DNA from: Heracleum sosnowskyi
Taxonomy: Eukaryota; Streptophyta; Magnoliopsida; Apiales; Apiaceae
DNA length: 64,000 bases
Assembly (NCBI GenBank): GCA_030848705.1
Contig: JAUIZM010000144.1
Coordinates: 1-64,000 of the forward strand
Direction: 5' to 3'
Positions 1-12,200 of this stretch are shown here, one piece after another. Every line of letters begins with the position of its first letter. Within the stretch, counting starts at the first letter, position 1. The notes beneath the pieces were generated by a model, which was given only the letters and a program-made list of their open reading frames with translations, made no database searches and was not told the origin of the DNA. Made by a program: the position numbers and the translations under genes.

Positions 1-1753
1 AAAAAACGATGTTCCGGACATTTTTCTTCCGATTTTTTTTGTCACGTGCTAAAATTGAGGTCCAAAATGGACGTACGGACCAAAAAACGCAAAATTTCAT
101 TTCCGGAAATGGGTTTTTTCGACCCCCGAAAATGAGAAAAAATCCACTTTTTGGCCCAAAACTGGTTTCACTGGCATTTTCACGCGCTCAAAAAACGAGG
201 TTCCGGACATTTTTTCTTCCGATTTTTTTTGTCATGTGCTAAAATGGAGGTACAAAATGGACGTACGGACCAAAAAACGCGAAATTTCATTTCCGGAAAT
301 GGGTTTTTTCGACCCCCGAAAATGGGAAAAAATCCACTTTTTGGCACAAAACTGGTTTCACTGGCATTTTCACGCGCTCAAAAAACGAGGTTCCGTACAT
401 TTTTCTTCCGATTTTTTTTTGTCGCGTGCTAAAATGGAGGTACAAATGGACGTACGGACCAAAAAACGTGAAATTGCATTTCCGGAAATGTGTTTTTTTG
501 ACCCCCGAAAATGGGAAAAAATCCACTTTTTGGCACAAAACTGGTTTCACTGGCATTTTCACGCGCTCAAAAAACGAGGTTCCGTACATTTTTCTTCCGA
601 TTTTTTTTGTCACGTGCTAAAATGGAGGTACAAAATGGACGTACGGACCAAAAAACGAGAAATTGCATTTCCGGAAATGGGTTTTTTCGACCCCCGAAAA
701 TGGGAAAAAATCCACTTTTTGGCACAAAACTGGTTTCACTGGCATTTTCACGCGCTCAAAAAACGAGGTTCCGTACATTTTTCTTCCGATTTTTTTTGTC
801 GCGTGCTAAAATGGAGGTACAAAATGGACGTACGGACCAAAAAACGCGAAATTGCATTTCCGGAAATGTGTTTTTTCGACCCCCGAAAATGGGAAAAAAA
901 TCCACTTTTTGGCACAAAACTGGTTTCACTGGCATTTTCAGGCGCTCAAAAAACGAGGTTCCGTACATTTTTCTTCCGATTTGTTTTGTCACGTGCTAAA
1001 ATGGAGGTACAAAATGGACGTACAGACCAAAAAACGCGAAATTTCATTTCCGAAAATGGGTTTTTTCGACCCCCGAAAATGAGAAAAAATCAACTTTTTG
1101 GCCCAAAACTGGTTTCACTATCATTTTCACGCGCTCAAAAAATGAGGTTCCGGACATTTTTCTTCCGATTTTGTTTGTCACGTGCTAAAATGGAGGTACA
1201 AAATGGACGTACGAACCAAAAAACGTGAAATTTCATTTCCGGAAATGGGTTTTTTCGACCCCCGAAAATGAGAAAAAATCCACTTTTTGGCCCAAAACTG
1301 GTTTCACTGGCATTTTCACGCGCTCAAAAAACGAGGTTCCGGACATTTTTCTTCCGATTTTTTTTGTCATGTGCTAAAATGGAGGTACAAAATGGACGTA
1401 CGGACCAAAAAACGTGAAATTTCATTTCCGGAAATGGGTTTTTTCGACCCCCGAAAATGGGAAAAAATCCACTTTTTGGCACAAAACTGGTTTCACTGGC
1501 ATTTTCACGCGCTCAAAAAACAAGGTTCCGTACATTTTTCTTCCGATTTTTTTTGTCGCGTGCTAAAATGGAGGTACAAAATGGATGTACGGACCAAAAA
1601 ACGCGAAATTGCATTTCCGGAAATGTGTTTTTTCGACCCCCAAAAATGGGAAAAAATCCACTTTTTGGCACAAAACTGGTTTCACTGGCATTTTCACGCG
1701 CTCAAAAAACGAGGTTCCGTACATTTTTCTTCCGATTTTTTTTATCACGTGCT

Positions 1754-1933
1754 AAAATGGAGGTACAAAATGGACGTACGGACCAAAAAACGCGAAATTG
1801 AAATGGGTTTTTTCGACCCCCGAAAATGGGAAAAAATCCACTTTTTGGCACAAAACTGGTTTCACTGGCATTTTCACGCGCTCAAAAAACGAGGTTCCGT
1901 ACATTTTTCTTCCGATTTTTTTTGTCGCGTGCT
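1754..1933 (+). repeat. 180-bp monomer, 9-bp deletion in the palindrome
   Basis: CGAAATTGAAATGGG replaces the longer form; nine bases (CATTTCCGG) that make up most of the 14-bp palindrome are missing. The deletion keeps reading frame. Identical deletions are at 3064-3243, 14364-14543, 15677-15856, 24891-25070 and 26391-26570. Confidence 0.9.
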
Positions 1934-3063
1934 AAAATGGAGGTACAAAATGGACGTACGGACCAAAAAACGTGAAATTGCATTTCCGGAAATGTGTTTT
2001 TTCGACCCCCGAAAATGGGAAAAAATCCACTTTTTGGCACAAAACTGGTTTCACTGGCATTTTCACGCGCTCAAAAAACGAGGTTCCGTACATTTTTCTT
2101 CCGATTTTTTTTGTCGCGTGCTAAAATGGAGGTACAAAATGGACGTACGGACCAAAAAACGTGAAATTGCATTTCCGGAAATGTGTTTTTTCGACCCCGA
2201 AAATGGGAAAAAATCCACTTTTTGGCACAAAACTGGTTTCACTGGCATTTTCAGGCGCTCAAAAAACGAGGTTCCGTACATTTTTCTTCCGATTTGTTTT
2301 GTCACGTGCTAAAATGGAGGTACAAAATGGACGTACAGACCAAAAAACGCGAAATTTCATTTCCGAAAATGGGTTTTTTCGACCCCGAAAATGAGAAAAA
2401 ATCAACTTTTTGGCCCAAAACTGGTTTCACTATCATTTTCACGCGCTCAAAAAATGAGGTTCCGGACATTTTTCTTCCGATTTTTTTTGTCACGTGCTAA
2501 AATGGAGGTACAAATTGGACGTACGAACCAAAAAACGTGAAATTTCATTTCCGGAAATGGGTTTTTTCGACCCCCGAAAATGAGAAAAAATCCACTTTTT
2601 GGCCCAAAACTGGTTTCACTGGCATTTTCACGCGCTCAAAAAACGAGGTTCCGGACATTTTTCTTCGATTTTTTTTGTCATGTGCTAAAATGGAGGTACA
2701 AAATGGACGTACGGACCAAAAAACGCGAAATTTCATTTCCGGAAATGGGTTTTTTCGACCCCCGAAAATGGGAAAAAATCCACTTTTTGGCACAAAACTG
2801 GTTTCACTGGCATTTTCAAGCGCTCAAAAAACAAGGTTCCGTACATTTTTCTTCCGATTTTTTTTGTCGCGTGCTAAAATGGAGGTACAAAATGGACGTA
2901 CGGACCAAAAAACGCGAAATTGCATTTCCGGAAATGTGTTTTTTCGACCCCCAAAAATGGGAAAAAATCCACTTTTTGGCACAAAACTGGTTTCACTGGC
3001 ATTTTCACGCGCTCAAAAACGAGGTTCCGTACATTTTTCTTCCGATTTTTTTTATCACGTGCT

Positions 3064-3243
3064 AAAATGAAGGTACAAAATGGACGTACGGACCAAAAAA
3101 CGCGAAATTGAAATGGGTTTTTTCGACCCCCGAAAATGGGAAAAAATCCACTTTTTGGCACAAAACTGGTTTCACTGGCATTTTCACGCGCTCAAAAAAC
3201 GAGGTTCCGTACATTTTTCTTCCGATTTTTTTTGTCGCGTGCT
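3064..3243 (+). repeat. 180-bp monomer, 9-bp deletion
   Basis: Same deletion as 1754-1933, with a private AAAATGAAGG start that is shared with 15677-15856. Confidence 0.9.
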
Positions 3244-4237
3244 AAAATGGAGGTACAAAATGGACGTACGGACCAAAAAACGTGAAATTGCATTTCCGGA
3301 AATGTGTTTTTTCGACCCCCGAAAATGGGAAAAAATCACTTTTTGGCACAAAACTGGTTTCACTGGCATTTTCAGGCGCTCAAAAAACGAGGGTTCCGTA
3401 CATTTTTCTTCCGATTTGTTTTGTCACGTGCTAAAATGGTGGTACAAAATGGACGTACAGACCAAAAAACGCGAAATTTCATTTCCGAAAATGGGTTTTT
3501 TCGACCCCCGAAAATGAGAAAAAATCAACTTTTTGGCCCAAAACTGGTTTCACTATCATTTTCACGCGCTCAAAAAATGAGGTTCCGGACATTTTTCTTC
3601 CGATTTTTTTTGTCACGTGCTAAAATGGAGGTACAAAATGGACGTACAACCAAAAAACGTGAAATTTCATTTCCGGAAATGGGTTTTTTCGACCCCCGAA
3701 AATGAGAAAAAATCCACTTTTTGGTCCAAAACTGGTTTCACTGGCATTTTCACGCGCTCAAAAAACGAGGTTCCGGACATTTTTCTTCCGATTTTTTTTG
3801 TCATGTGCTAAAATGGAGGTACAAAATGGACGTACGGACCAAAAAACGCGAAATTTCATTTCCGGAAATGGGTTTTTTCGACCCCCGAAAATGGGGAAAA
3901 ATCCACTTTTTGGCCCAAAACTGGTTTCACTGGCATTTTCACGCGCTCAAAAAATGAGGTTCTGTACATTTTTCTTCTGATTTTTTTTTCTCACGTGCTA
4001 AAATGGAGGTACAAAATGGACGTACGGACCAAAAAACGCGAAATTTCATTTCCGGAAATGGTTTTTTTCGACCCCCAAAATGGGAAAAATCCATTTTTCG
4101 GCCCAAAACTGGTTTCACTAGCATTTTCACGCGCTCAAAAAACGAGGTTCCGGATATTTTTCTTCCGAGTTTTTTTGTCATGTTCTAAAATGGAGGTACA
4201 AAATGGACGTACGGACCAAAAAACACGAAATTTCATT

Positions 4238-7200
4238 CCGGAAATGGGTTTTTTCGACCCCCGAAAATGGGAAAAAATCCACTTTTTGGCACAAAACTGG
4301 TTTCACTAGCATTTTCACGCGCTGAAAAAACGAGGTTCCGTATATTTTTCTTCCGATTTTTTTTGTCACGTGCTAAAATGGAGGTACAAAATTAACGTAC
4401 GGACCAAAAAACGCGAAATTTCATTTCCGGAAATGGGTTTTTTCGACCCCCGAAAATGGGAAAAAAATCCACTTTTTGGCACAAAACTGGTTTCACTAGC
4501 ATTTTCACGCGCTCAAAAAACGAGGTTCCGGATATTTTTTGTCACGTGCTAAAATAGAGGTACAAAATTGACGTACGGACCAAAAAACGCGAAATTTCAT
4601 TTCCGGAAATGGGTTTTTTCGACCCCCGAAAATGGGAAAAAATCCACTTTTTGGCCCAAAACTCGTTTCACTGGCATTTTCACGCGCTCAAAAAACGAGG
4701 TTCCGGACATTTTTCTTCCGATTTATTTGTCACGTGCTAAAATGGAGGTACAAAATGGACGTACGGACCAAAAAACACGAAATTTCATTTCCGGAAATGG
4801 GTTTTTTCGACCCCCGAAAATGGGAAAAAATCCACTTTTTGGCACAAAACTGGTTTCACTGGCATTTTCACGCGCTCAAAAAACGAGGTTCCGTACATTT
4901 TGCTTCCGATTTTTTTTGTCACGTGCTAAAATGGAGGTACAAAATGGACGTACGGACCAAAAAACGCGAAATTTCATTTCGGAAATGGGTTTTTTCGACC
5001 CCCGAAAATGGGAAAAAATCCACTTTTTGGCACAAAACTGGTTTCACTGGCATTTTCACGCGCTCAAAAAACGAGGTTCCGTACATTTTTCTTCCGATTT
5101 TTTTTGTCACGTGCTAAAATGGAGGTACAAAATGGATGTACGGACCAAAAAACGTGAAATTTCATTTCCGGAAATGGGTTTTTTCGACCCCCGAAAATGA
5201 GAAAAAATCCACTTTTTGGCCCAAAACTGGTTTCACTGGCATTTTCACGCGCTCAAAAAATGAGGTTCCGAACATTTTTCTTCCGATTTTTTTTGTCATG
5301 TGCTAAAATGGAGGTACAAAATGGATGTACGGACCAAAAAACGCGAAATTTCATTTCCGGAAATGGGTTTTTTCGACCCCCGAAAATGGGAAAAAATCCA
5401 CTTTTTGGCACAAAACTGGTTTCACTGGCATTTTCACGCGCTCAAAAAACGAGGTTCCGTACATTTTTCTTCCGATTTTTTTTGGCACGTGCTAAAATGG
5501 AGGTACAAAATGGACGTACGGACCAAAAAACGCGAAATTTCATTTCCGGAAATGGGTTTTTTCGACCCCCGAAATTGGGAAAAAATCCACTTTTTGGCAC
5601 AAAACTGGTTTCACTGGCATTTTCACGCGCTCAAAAAACGAGGTTCCGTACATTTTTCTTCCGATTTTTTTTTGTCACGTGCTAAAATGGAGGTACAAAA
5701 TGGACGTACGGACCAAAAAACGCGAAATTTCATTTCCGGAAATGGGTTTTTTCGACCCCCGAAAATGTGGAAAAATCCACTTTTTGGCCCAAAACTGGTT
5801 TCACTCGCATTTTCACACGCTCAAAAAATGAGGTTCCGTACATTTTTCTTCCGATTTGTTTTGTCACGTGCTAAAATGGAGGTACAAAATGGACGTACGG
5901 ACCAAAAAACGCGAAATTTCATTTCCGAAAATGGGTTTTTTCGACCCCCGAAAATGAGAAAAAATCCACTTTTTGGCCCAAAACTGGTTTCACTATCATT
6001 TTCACGCGCTCAAAAAATGAGGTTCCGGACATTTTTCTTCCGATTTTTTTTGTCACGTGCTAAAACGGAGGTACAAAATGGACGTACGAACCAAAAAACG
6101 TGAAATTTCATTTCCGGAAATGGGTTTTTTCGACCCCCGAAAATGAGAAAAACTCCACTTTTTGGCCCAAAACTGGTTTCACTGGCATTTTCACGCGCTC
6201 AAAAAACGAGGTTCCGTACATTTTTCTTCCGATTTTTTTTGTCACGTGCTAAAATGGAGGTACAAAATGGACGTACGGACCAAAAAACGCGAAATTTCAT
6301 TTCCGGAAATGGGTTTTTTCGACCCCCAAAAATGAGAAAAAATCCACTTTTTGGCCCAAAACTGGTTTCACTGGCATTTTCACGCCCTCAAAAAATGAGG
6401 TTCCGGACATTTTTCTTCCGATTTTTTTTGTCACGTGCTAAAATGGAGGTACAAAATGGATGTACGGACCAAAAAACGTGAAATTTCATTTCCGGAAATG
6501 GGTTTTTTCGACCCCCGAAAATGAGAAAAAATCCACTTTTTGGCCCAAAACTGGTTTCACTGGCATTTTCACGCGCTCAAAAAATGAGGTTCCGAACATT
6601 TTTCTTCCGATTTTTTTTGTCATGTGCTAAAATGGAGGTACAAAATGGATGTACGGACCAAAAAACGCGAAATTTCATTTCCGGAAATGGGTTTTTTCGA
6701 CCCCCGAAAATGGGAAAAAATCCACTTTTTGGCACAAAACTGGTTTCACTGGCATTTTCACGCGCTCAAAAAACGAGGTTCCATACATTTTTCTTCTGAT
6801 TTTTTTTGTCGCGTGCTAAAATGGAGGTACAAAATGGACGTACGGACCAAAAAACGCGAAATTTCATTTCCGGAAATGGGTTTTTTCGACCCCCGAAATT
6901 GGGAAAAAATCCACTTTTTGGCACAAAACTGGTTTCACTGGCATTTTCACGCGCTCAAAAAACGAGGTTCCGTACATTTTTCTTCCGATTTTTTTTGTCA
7001 CGTGCTAAAATGGAGGTACAAAATGGATGTACGGACCAAAAAACGCGAAATTTCATTTCCGGAAATGGGTTTTTTCGACCCCCAAAAATGAGAAAAAATC
7101 CACTTTTTGGCCCAAAACTGGTTTCACTGGCATTTTCACGCGCTCAAAAAACGAGGTTCCGTACATTTTTCTTCCGATTTTTTTTGTCACGTGCTAAAAT

Positions 7201-8381
7201 GGAGGTACAAAATGGACGTACGGACCAAAAAACGCGAAATTTCATTTCCGGAAATGGGTTTTTTCGACCCCCAAAAATGAGAAAAAATCCACTTTTTGGC
7301 CCAAAACTGGTTTCACTGGCATTTTCACGCGCTCAAAAAATGAGGTTCCGGACATTTTTCTTCCGATTTTTTTTGTCACGTGCTAAAATGGAGGTACAAA
7401 ATGGATGTACGGACCAAAAAACGTGAAATTTCATTTCCGGAAATGGGTTTTTTCGACCCCCGAAAATGAGAAAAAATCCACTTTTTGGCCCAAAACTGGT
7501 TTCACTATCATTTTCAAGCACTCAAAAAATGAGGTTCCGGACATTTTTCTTCCGATTTTTTTTGTCACGTGCTAAAATGGAGGTACAAAATGGACGTACG
7601 AACCAAAAAACGTGAAATTTCATTTCCGGAAATGGGTTTTTTCGACCCCCGAAAATGAGAAAAACTCCACTTTTTGGCCCAAAACTGGTTTCACTGGCAT
7701 TTTCACGCGCTCAAAAAACGAGGTTCCGGACATTTTTCTTCCGATTTTTTTTGTCACGTGCTAAAATTGAGGTACAAAATGGACGTACGGACCAAAAAAC
7801 GTGAAATTTCATTTCCGGAAATGGGTTTTTTCGACCCCCGAAAATGGGAAAAAATCCACTTTTTGGCACAAAACTGGTTTCACTGGCATTTTCACGCGCT
7901 CAAAAAACGAGGTTCCGTACATTTTTCTTCCGATTTTTTTTGTCACGTGCTAAAATGGAGTTACAAAATGGACGTACGGACCAAAAAACGCGAAATTTCA
8001 TTTCCGGAAATGGGTTTTTTCGACCCCCGAAAATGTGGAAAAATCCACTTTTTGGCCCAAAACTGGTTTTACTCGCATTTTCACACGCTCAAAAAATGAG
8101 GTTCCGTACATTTTTCTTCCGATTTGTTTTGTCACGTGCTAAAATGGAGGTATAAAATGGACGTACGGACCAAAAAACGCGAAATTTCATTTCCAAAAAT
8201 GGGTTTTTTCGACCCCCGAAAATGAGAAAAAATCCACTTTTTGGCCCAAAACTGGTTTCACTATCATTTTCACGCGCTCAAAAAATGAGGTTCCGGACAT
8301 TTTTCTTCCGATTTTTTTTGTCACGTGCTAAAATGGAGGTACAAAATGGACGTACGAACCAAAAAACGTGAAATTTCATTT
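4238..8381 (+). repeat. 22-monomer tandem duplication, copy 1
   Basis: Matches 8382-12525 at an offset of 4143-4144 bp (22 x 189 minus 15; one monomer carries a 14-bp deletion). The left junction is set by the last mismatch near 4237. The differences I noticed are single-base indels at 4461-4467 (A7), near 4980 (one C missing) and near 5668 (T9). Copy-specific markers such as GCTGAAAAAACG and GGAGTTACAAAATGG recur in both copies. Confidence 0.88.
4375..4550 (+). repeat. Deletion monomer lacking CTTCCGA and part of the T tract
   Basis: CCGGATATTTTTTGTCACG joins the T5 and T8 tracts with 14 bases lost between T-runs; one extra A in another tract makes the copy 176 bp. Equivalent 175-bp copies are at 8519-8693, 16988-17162 and 22073-22247. 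Confidence 0.88.
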
Positions 8382-8518
8382 CCGGAAATGGGTTTTTTCG
8401 ACCCCCGAAAATGGGAAAAAATCCACTTTTTGGCACAAAACTGGTTTCACTAGCATTTTCACGCGCTGAAAAAACGAGGTTCCGTATATTTTTCTTCCGA
8501 TTTTTTTTGTCACGTGCT

Positions 8519-8693
8519 AAAATGGAGGTACAAAATTAACGTACGGACCAAAAAACGCGAAATTTCATTTCCGGAAATGGGTTTTTTCGACCCCCGAAAA
8601 TGGGAAAAAATCCACTTTTTGGCACAAAACTGGTTTCACTAGCATTTTCACGCGCTCAAAAAACGAGGTTCCGGATATTTTTTGTCACGTGCT
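8519..8693 (+). repeat. 175-bp deletion monomer
   Basis: Copy of the 14-bp T-tract deletion in the second 22-monomer block, placed before the ATTGACG monomer. Confidence 0.88.
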
Positions 8694-9070
8694 AAAATAG
8701 AGGTACAAAATTGACGTACGGACCAAAAAACGCGAAATTTCATTTCCGGAAATGGGTTTTTTCGACCCCCGAAAATGGGAAAAAATCCACTTTTTGGCCC
8801 AAAACTCGTTTCACTGGCATTTTCACGCGCTCAAAAAACGAGGTTCCGGACATTTTTCTTCCGATTTATTTGTCACGTGCTAAAATGGAGGTACAAAATG
8901 GACGTACGGACCAAAAAACACGAAATTTCATTTCCGGAAATGGGTTTTTTCGACCCCCGAAAATGGGAAAAAATCCACTTTTTGGCACAAAACTGGTTTC
9001 ACTGGCATTTTCACGCGCTCAAAAAACGAGGTTCCGTACATTTTGCTTCCGATTTTTTTTGTCACGTGCT

Positions 9071-9096
9071 AAAATGGAGGTACAAAATGGACGTAC
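9071..9096 (+). repeat. 13-bp tandem duplication inside the monomer
   Basis: AAAATGGAGGTAC is followed at once by AAAATGGACGTAC, differing at one position. It is present in nearly all monomers; this is the reference copy. Two monomers (39387-39562 and 40098-40273) have lost exactly one 13-bp half, as expected from slippage. The LTR target site GGAGG lies in the first half. Confidence 0.9.
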
Positions 9097-9110
9097 GGAC
9101 CAAAAAACGC

Positions 9111-9131
9111 GAAATTTCATTTCCGGAAATG
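9111..9131. other. Two abutting palindromes in the monomer
   Basis: GAAATTTC (9111-9118) and CATTTCCGGAAATG (9118-9131) are perfect palindromes of 8 and 14 bp that share one C. GAA/TTC triplets sit at a 5-bp spacing (GAA, TTC, TTC, GAA), which resembles paired heat-shock-element pentamers but does not alternate strictly. The central CCGG is often mutated to CCGA, CCAG or CTGG in other copies. Confidence 0.85.
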
Positions 9132-9135
9132 GGTT

Positions 9136-9152
9136 TTTTCGACCCCCGAAAA
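9136..9152. other. Short hairpin in the monomer
   Basis: TTTTCG, loop ACCCC, then CGAAAA: a perfect 6-bp stem with a 5-nt loop, repeated in most monomers. Variants with CCCCCAAAA (for example 1639 and 6330) break the stem, so strong pairing constraint is not evident. Confidence 0.7.
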
Positions 9153-9251
9153 TGGGAAAAAATCCACTTTTTGGCACAAAACTGGTTTCACTGGCATTTT
9201 CACGCGCTCAAAAAACGAGGTTCCGTACATTTTTCTTCCGATTTTTTTTGT

Positions 9252-9257
9252 CACGTG
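9252..9257. promoter_or_regulatory. G-box hexamer CACGTG, once per monomer
   Basis: A perfect CACGTG palindrome (the plant bHLH/bZIP G-box core) lies just upstream of the AAAATGG start in most monomers. It decays to CGCGTG (common in 1-3300 and 12600-16000), CATGTG, CACATG or CACGTA elsewhere. No promoter is implied; it is a dense array of potential binding sites. Confidence 0.55.
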
Positions 9258-12200
9258 CTAAAATGGAGGTACAAAATGGATGTACGGACCAAAAAACGTG
9301 AAATTTCATTTCCGGAAATGGGTTTTTTCGACCCCCGAAAATGAGAAAAAATCCACTTTTTGGCCCAAAACTGGTTTCACTGGCATTTTCACGCGCTCAA
9401 AAAATGAGGTTCCGAACATTTTTCTTCCGATTTTTTTTGTCATGTGCTAAAATGGAGGTACAAAATGGATGTACGGACCAAAAAACGCGAAATTTCATTT
9501 CCGGAAATGGGTTTTTTCGACCCCCGAAAATGGGAAAAAATCCACTTTTTGGCACAAAACTGGTTTCACTGGCATTTTCACGCGCTCAAAAAACGAGGTT
9601 CCGTACATTTTTCTTCCGATTTTTTTTGGCACGTGCTAAAATGGAGGTACAAAATGGACGTACGGACCAAAAAACGCGAAATTTCATTTCCGGAAATGGG
9701 TTTTTTCGACCCCCGAAATTGGGAAAAAATCCACTTTTTGGCACAAAACTGGTTTCACTGGCATTTTCACGCGCTCAAAAAACGAGGTTCCGTACATTTT
9801 TCTTCCGATTTTTTTTGTCACGTGCTAAAATGGAGGTACAAAATGGACGTACGGACCAAAAAACGCGAAATTTCATTTCCGGAAATGGGTTTTTTCGACC
9901 CCCGAAAATGTGGAAAAATCCACTTTTTGGCCCAAAACTGGTTTCACTCGCATTTTCACACGCTCAAAAAATGAGGTTCCGTACATTTTTCTTCCGATTT
10001 GTTTTGTCACGTGCTAAAATGGAGGTACAAAATGGACGTACGGACCAAAAAACGCGAAATTTCATTTCCGAAAATGGGTTTTTTCGACCCCCGAAAATGA
10101 GAAAAAATCCACTTTTTGGCCCAAAACTGGTTTCACTATCATTTTCACGCGCTCAAAAAATGAGGTTCCGGACATTTTTCTTCCGATTTTTTTTGTCACG
10201 TGCTAAAACGGAGGTACAAAATGGACGTACGAACCAAAAAACGTGAAATTTCATTTCCGGAAATGGGTTTTTTCGACCCCCGAAAATGAGAAAAACTCCA
10301 CTTTTTGGCCCAAAACTGGTTTCACTGGCATTTTCACGCGCTCAAAAAACGAGGTTCCGTACATTTTTCTTCCGATTTTTTTTGTCACGTGCTAAAATGG
10401 AGGTACAAAATGGACGTACGGACCAAAAAACGCGAAATTTCATTTCCGGAAATGGGTTTTTTCGACCCCCAAAAATGAGAAAAAATCCACTTTTTGGCCC
10501 AAAACTGGTTTCACTGGCATTTTCACGCCCTCAAAAAATGAGGTTCCGGACATTTTTCTTCCGATTTTTTTTGTCACGTGCTAAAATGGAGGTACAAAAT
10601 GGATGTACGGACCAAAAAACGTGAAATTTCATTTCCGGAAATGGGTTTTTTCGACCCCCGAAAATGAGAAAAAATCCACTTTTTGGCCCAAAACTGGTTT
10701 CACTGGCATTTTCACGCGCTCAAAAAATGAGGTTCCGAACATTTTTCTTCCGATTTTTTTTGTCATGTGCTAAAATGGAGGTACAAAATGGATGTACGGA
10801 CCAAAAAACGCGAAATTTCATTTCCGGAAATGGGTTTTTTCGACCCCCGAAAATGGGAAAAAATCCACTTTTTGGCACAAAACTGGTTTCACTGGCATTT
10901 TCACGCGCTCAAAAAACGAGGTTCCATACATTTTTCTTCTGATTTTTTTTGTCGCGTGCTAAAATGGAGGTACAAAATGGACGTACGGACCAAAAAACGC
11001 GAAATTTCATTTCCGGAAATGGGTTTTTTCGACCCCCGAAATTGGGAAAAAATCCACTTTTTGGCACAAAACTGGTTTCACTGGCATTTTCACGCGCTCA
11101 AAAAACGAGGTTCCGTACATTTTTCTTCCGATTTTTTTTGTCACGTGCTAAAATGGAGGTACAAAATGGATGTACGGACCAAAAAACGCGAAATTTCATT
11201 TCCGGAAATGGGTTTTTTCGACCCCCAAAAATGAGAAAAAATCCACTTTTTGGCCCAAAACTGGTTTCACTGGCATTTTCACGCGCTCAAAAAACGAGGT
11301 TCCGTACATTTTTCTTCCGATTTTTTTTGTCACGTGCTAAAATGGAGGTACAAAATGGACGTACGGACCAAAAAACGCGAAATTTCATTTCCGGAAATGG
11401 GTTTTTTCGACCCCCAAAAATGAGAAAAAATCCACTTTTTGGCCCAAAACTGGTTTCACTGGCATTTTCACGCGCTCAAAAAATGAGGTTCCGGACATTT
11501 TTCTTCCGATTTTTTTTGTCACGTGCTAAAATGGAGGTACAAAATGGATGTACGGACCAAAAAACGTGAAATTTCATTTCCGGAAATGGGTTTTTTCGAC
11601 CCCCGAAAATGAGAAAAAATCCACTTTTTGGCCCAAAACTGGTTTCACTATCATTTTCAAGCACTCAAAAAATGAGGTTCCGGACATTTTTCTTCCGATT
11701 TTTTTTGTCACGTGCTAAAATGGAGGTACAAAATGGACGTACGAACCAAAAAACGTGAAATTTCATTTCCGGAAATGGGTTTTTTCGACCCCCGAAAATG
11801 AGAAAAACTCCACTTTTTGGCCCAAAACTGGTTTCACTGGCATTTTCACGCGCTCAAAAAACGAGGTTCCGGACATTTTTCTTCCGATTTTTTTTGTCAC
11901 GTGCTAAAATTGAGGTACAAAATGGACGTACGGACCAAAAAACGTGAAATTTCATTTCCGGAAATGGGTTTTTTCGACCCCCGAAAATGGGAAAAAATCC
12001 ACTTTTTGGCACAAAACTGGTTTCACTGGCATTTTCACGCGCTCAAAAAACGAGGTTCCGTACATTTTTCTTCCGATTTTTTTTGTCACGTGCTAAAATG
12101 GAGTTACAAAATGGACGTACGGACCAAAAAACGCGAAATTTCATTTCCGGAAATGGGTTTTTTCGACCCCCGAAAATGTGGAAAAATCCACTTTTTGGCC

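Larger units (their letters stand above)
1..5119 (+). repeat. Satellite block A, copy 1
   Basis: About 27 monomers that match 12612-17732 in the same order, at an offset of 12610-12613 bp. Typical subtypes are GTCGCGTGCT with AAATTGCATTTCC and GGAAATGTG, plus monomers with GTACAGACC. This copy carries many single-base insertions or deletions at homopolymers that are absent from the other copy (for example near 211, 413, 445, 2195, 2388, 2665, 3337, 3390 and 4461). Within it, about 1290-2430 and 2600-3760 repeat each other at an offset of about 1311 bp. Confidence 0.85.
9071..9259 (+). repeat. Reference satellite monomer (189 bp)
   Basis: A copy that matches the consensus I derived by eye, given as the reference for monomer numbering (1 = 9071). 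Landmarks are the 13-bp tandem duplication at 9071-9096, CGTACG at 9092-9097, palindromes at 9111-9118 and 9118-9131, a hairpin at 9136-9152, a T8 tract at 9242-9249 and the G-box CACGTG at 9252-9257. It contains 13 CpG dinucleotides. Variable positions that define subtypes are GGCAC/GGCCC, GGGAAAAAA/GAGAAAAAA/GGGGAAAAA, CCGTACAT/CCGGACAT/CCGGATAT, AAACGAGG/AAATGAGG and CGCGAAA/CGTGAAA/CACGAAA. Confidence 0.95.

Noticed and set aside
287..613. Minus-strand open frames inside the satellite (such as 108 codons here)
   Set aside because: Complement of the same monomers, stopping about once per unit. No independent support.
236..1228. Repetitive open frame of 330 codons near the left edge
   Set aside because: Satellite read-through. 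A 2-bp deletion and other indels shift the same repeat peptide between frames inside it, which a real gene would not tolerate.
9071..9259. CENP-B box in the monomer
   Set aside because: I looked for the TTCG....A..CGGG pattern. TTCCG and TTCGA occur, but the rest of the 17-bp box does not match.
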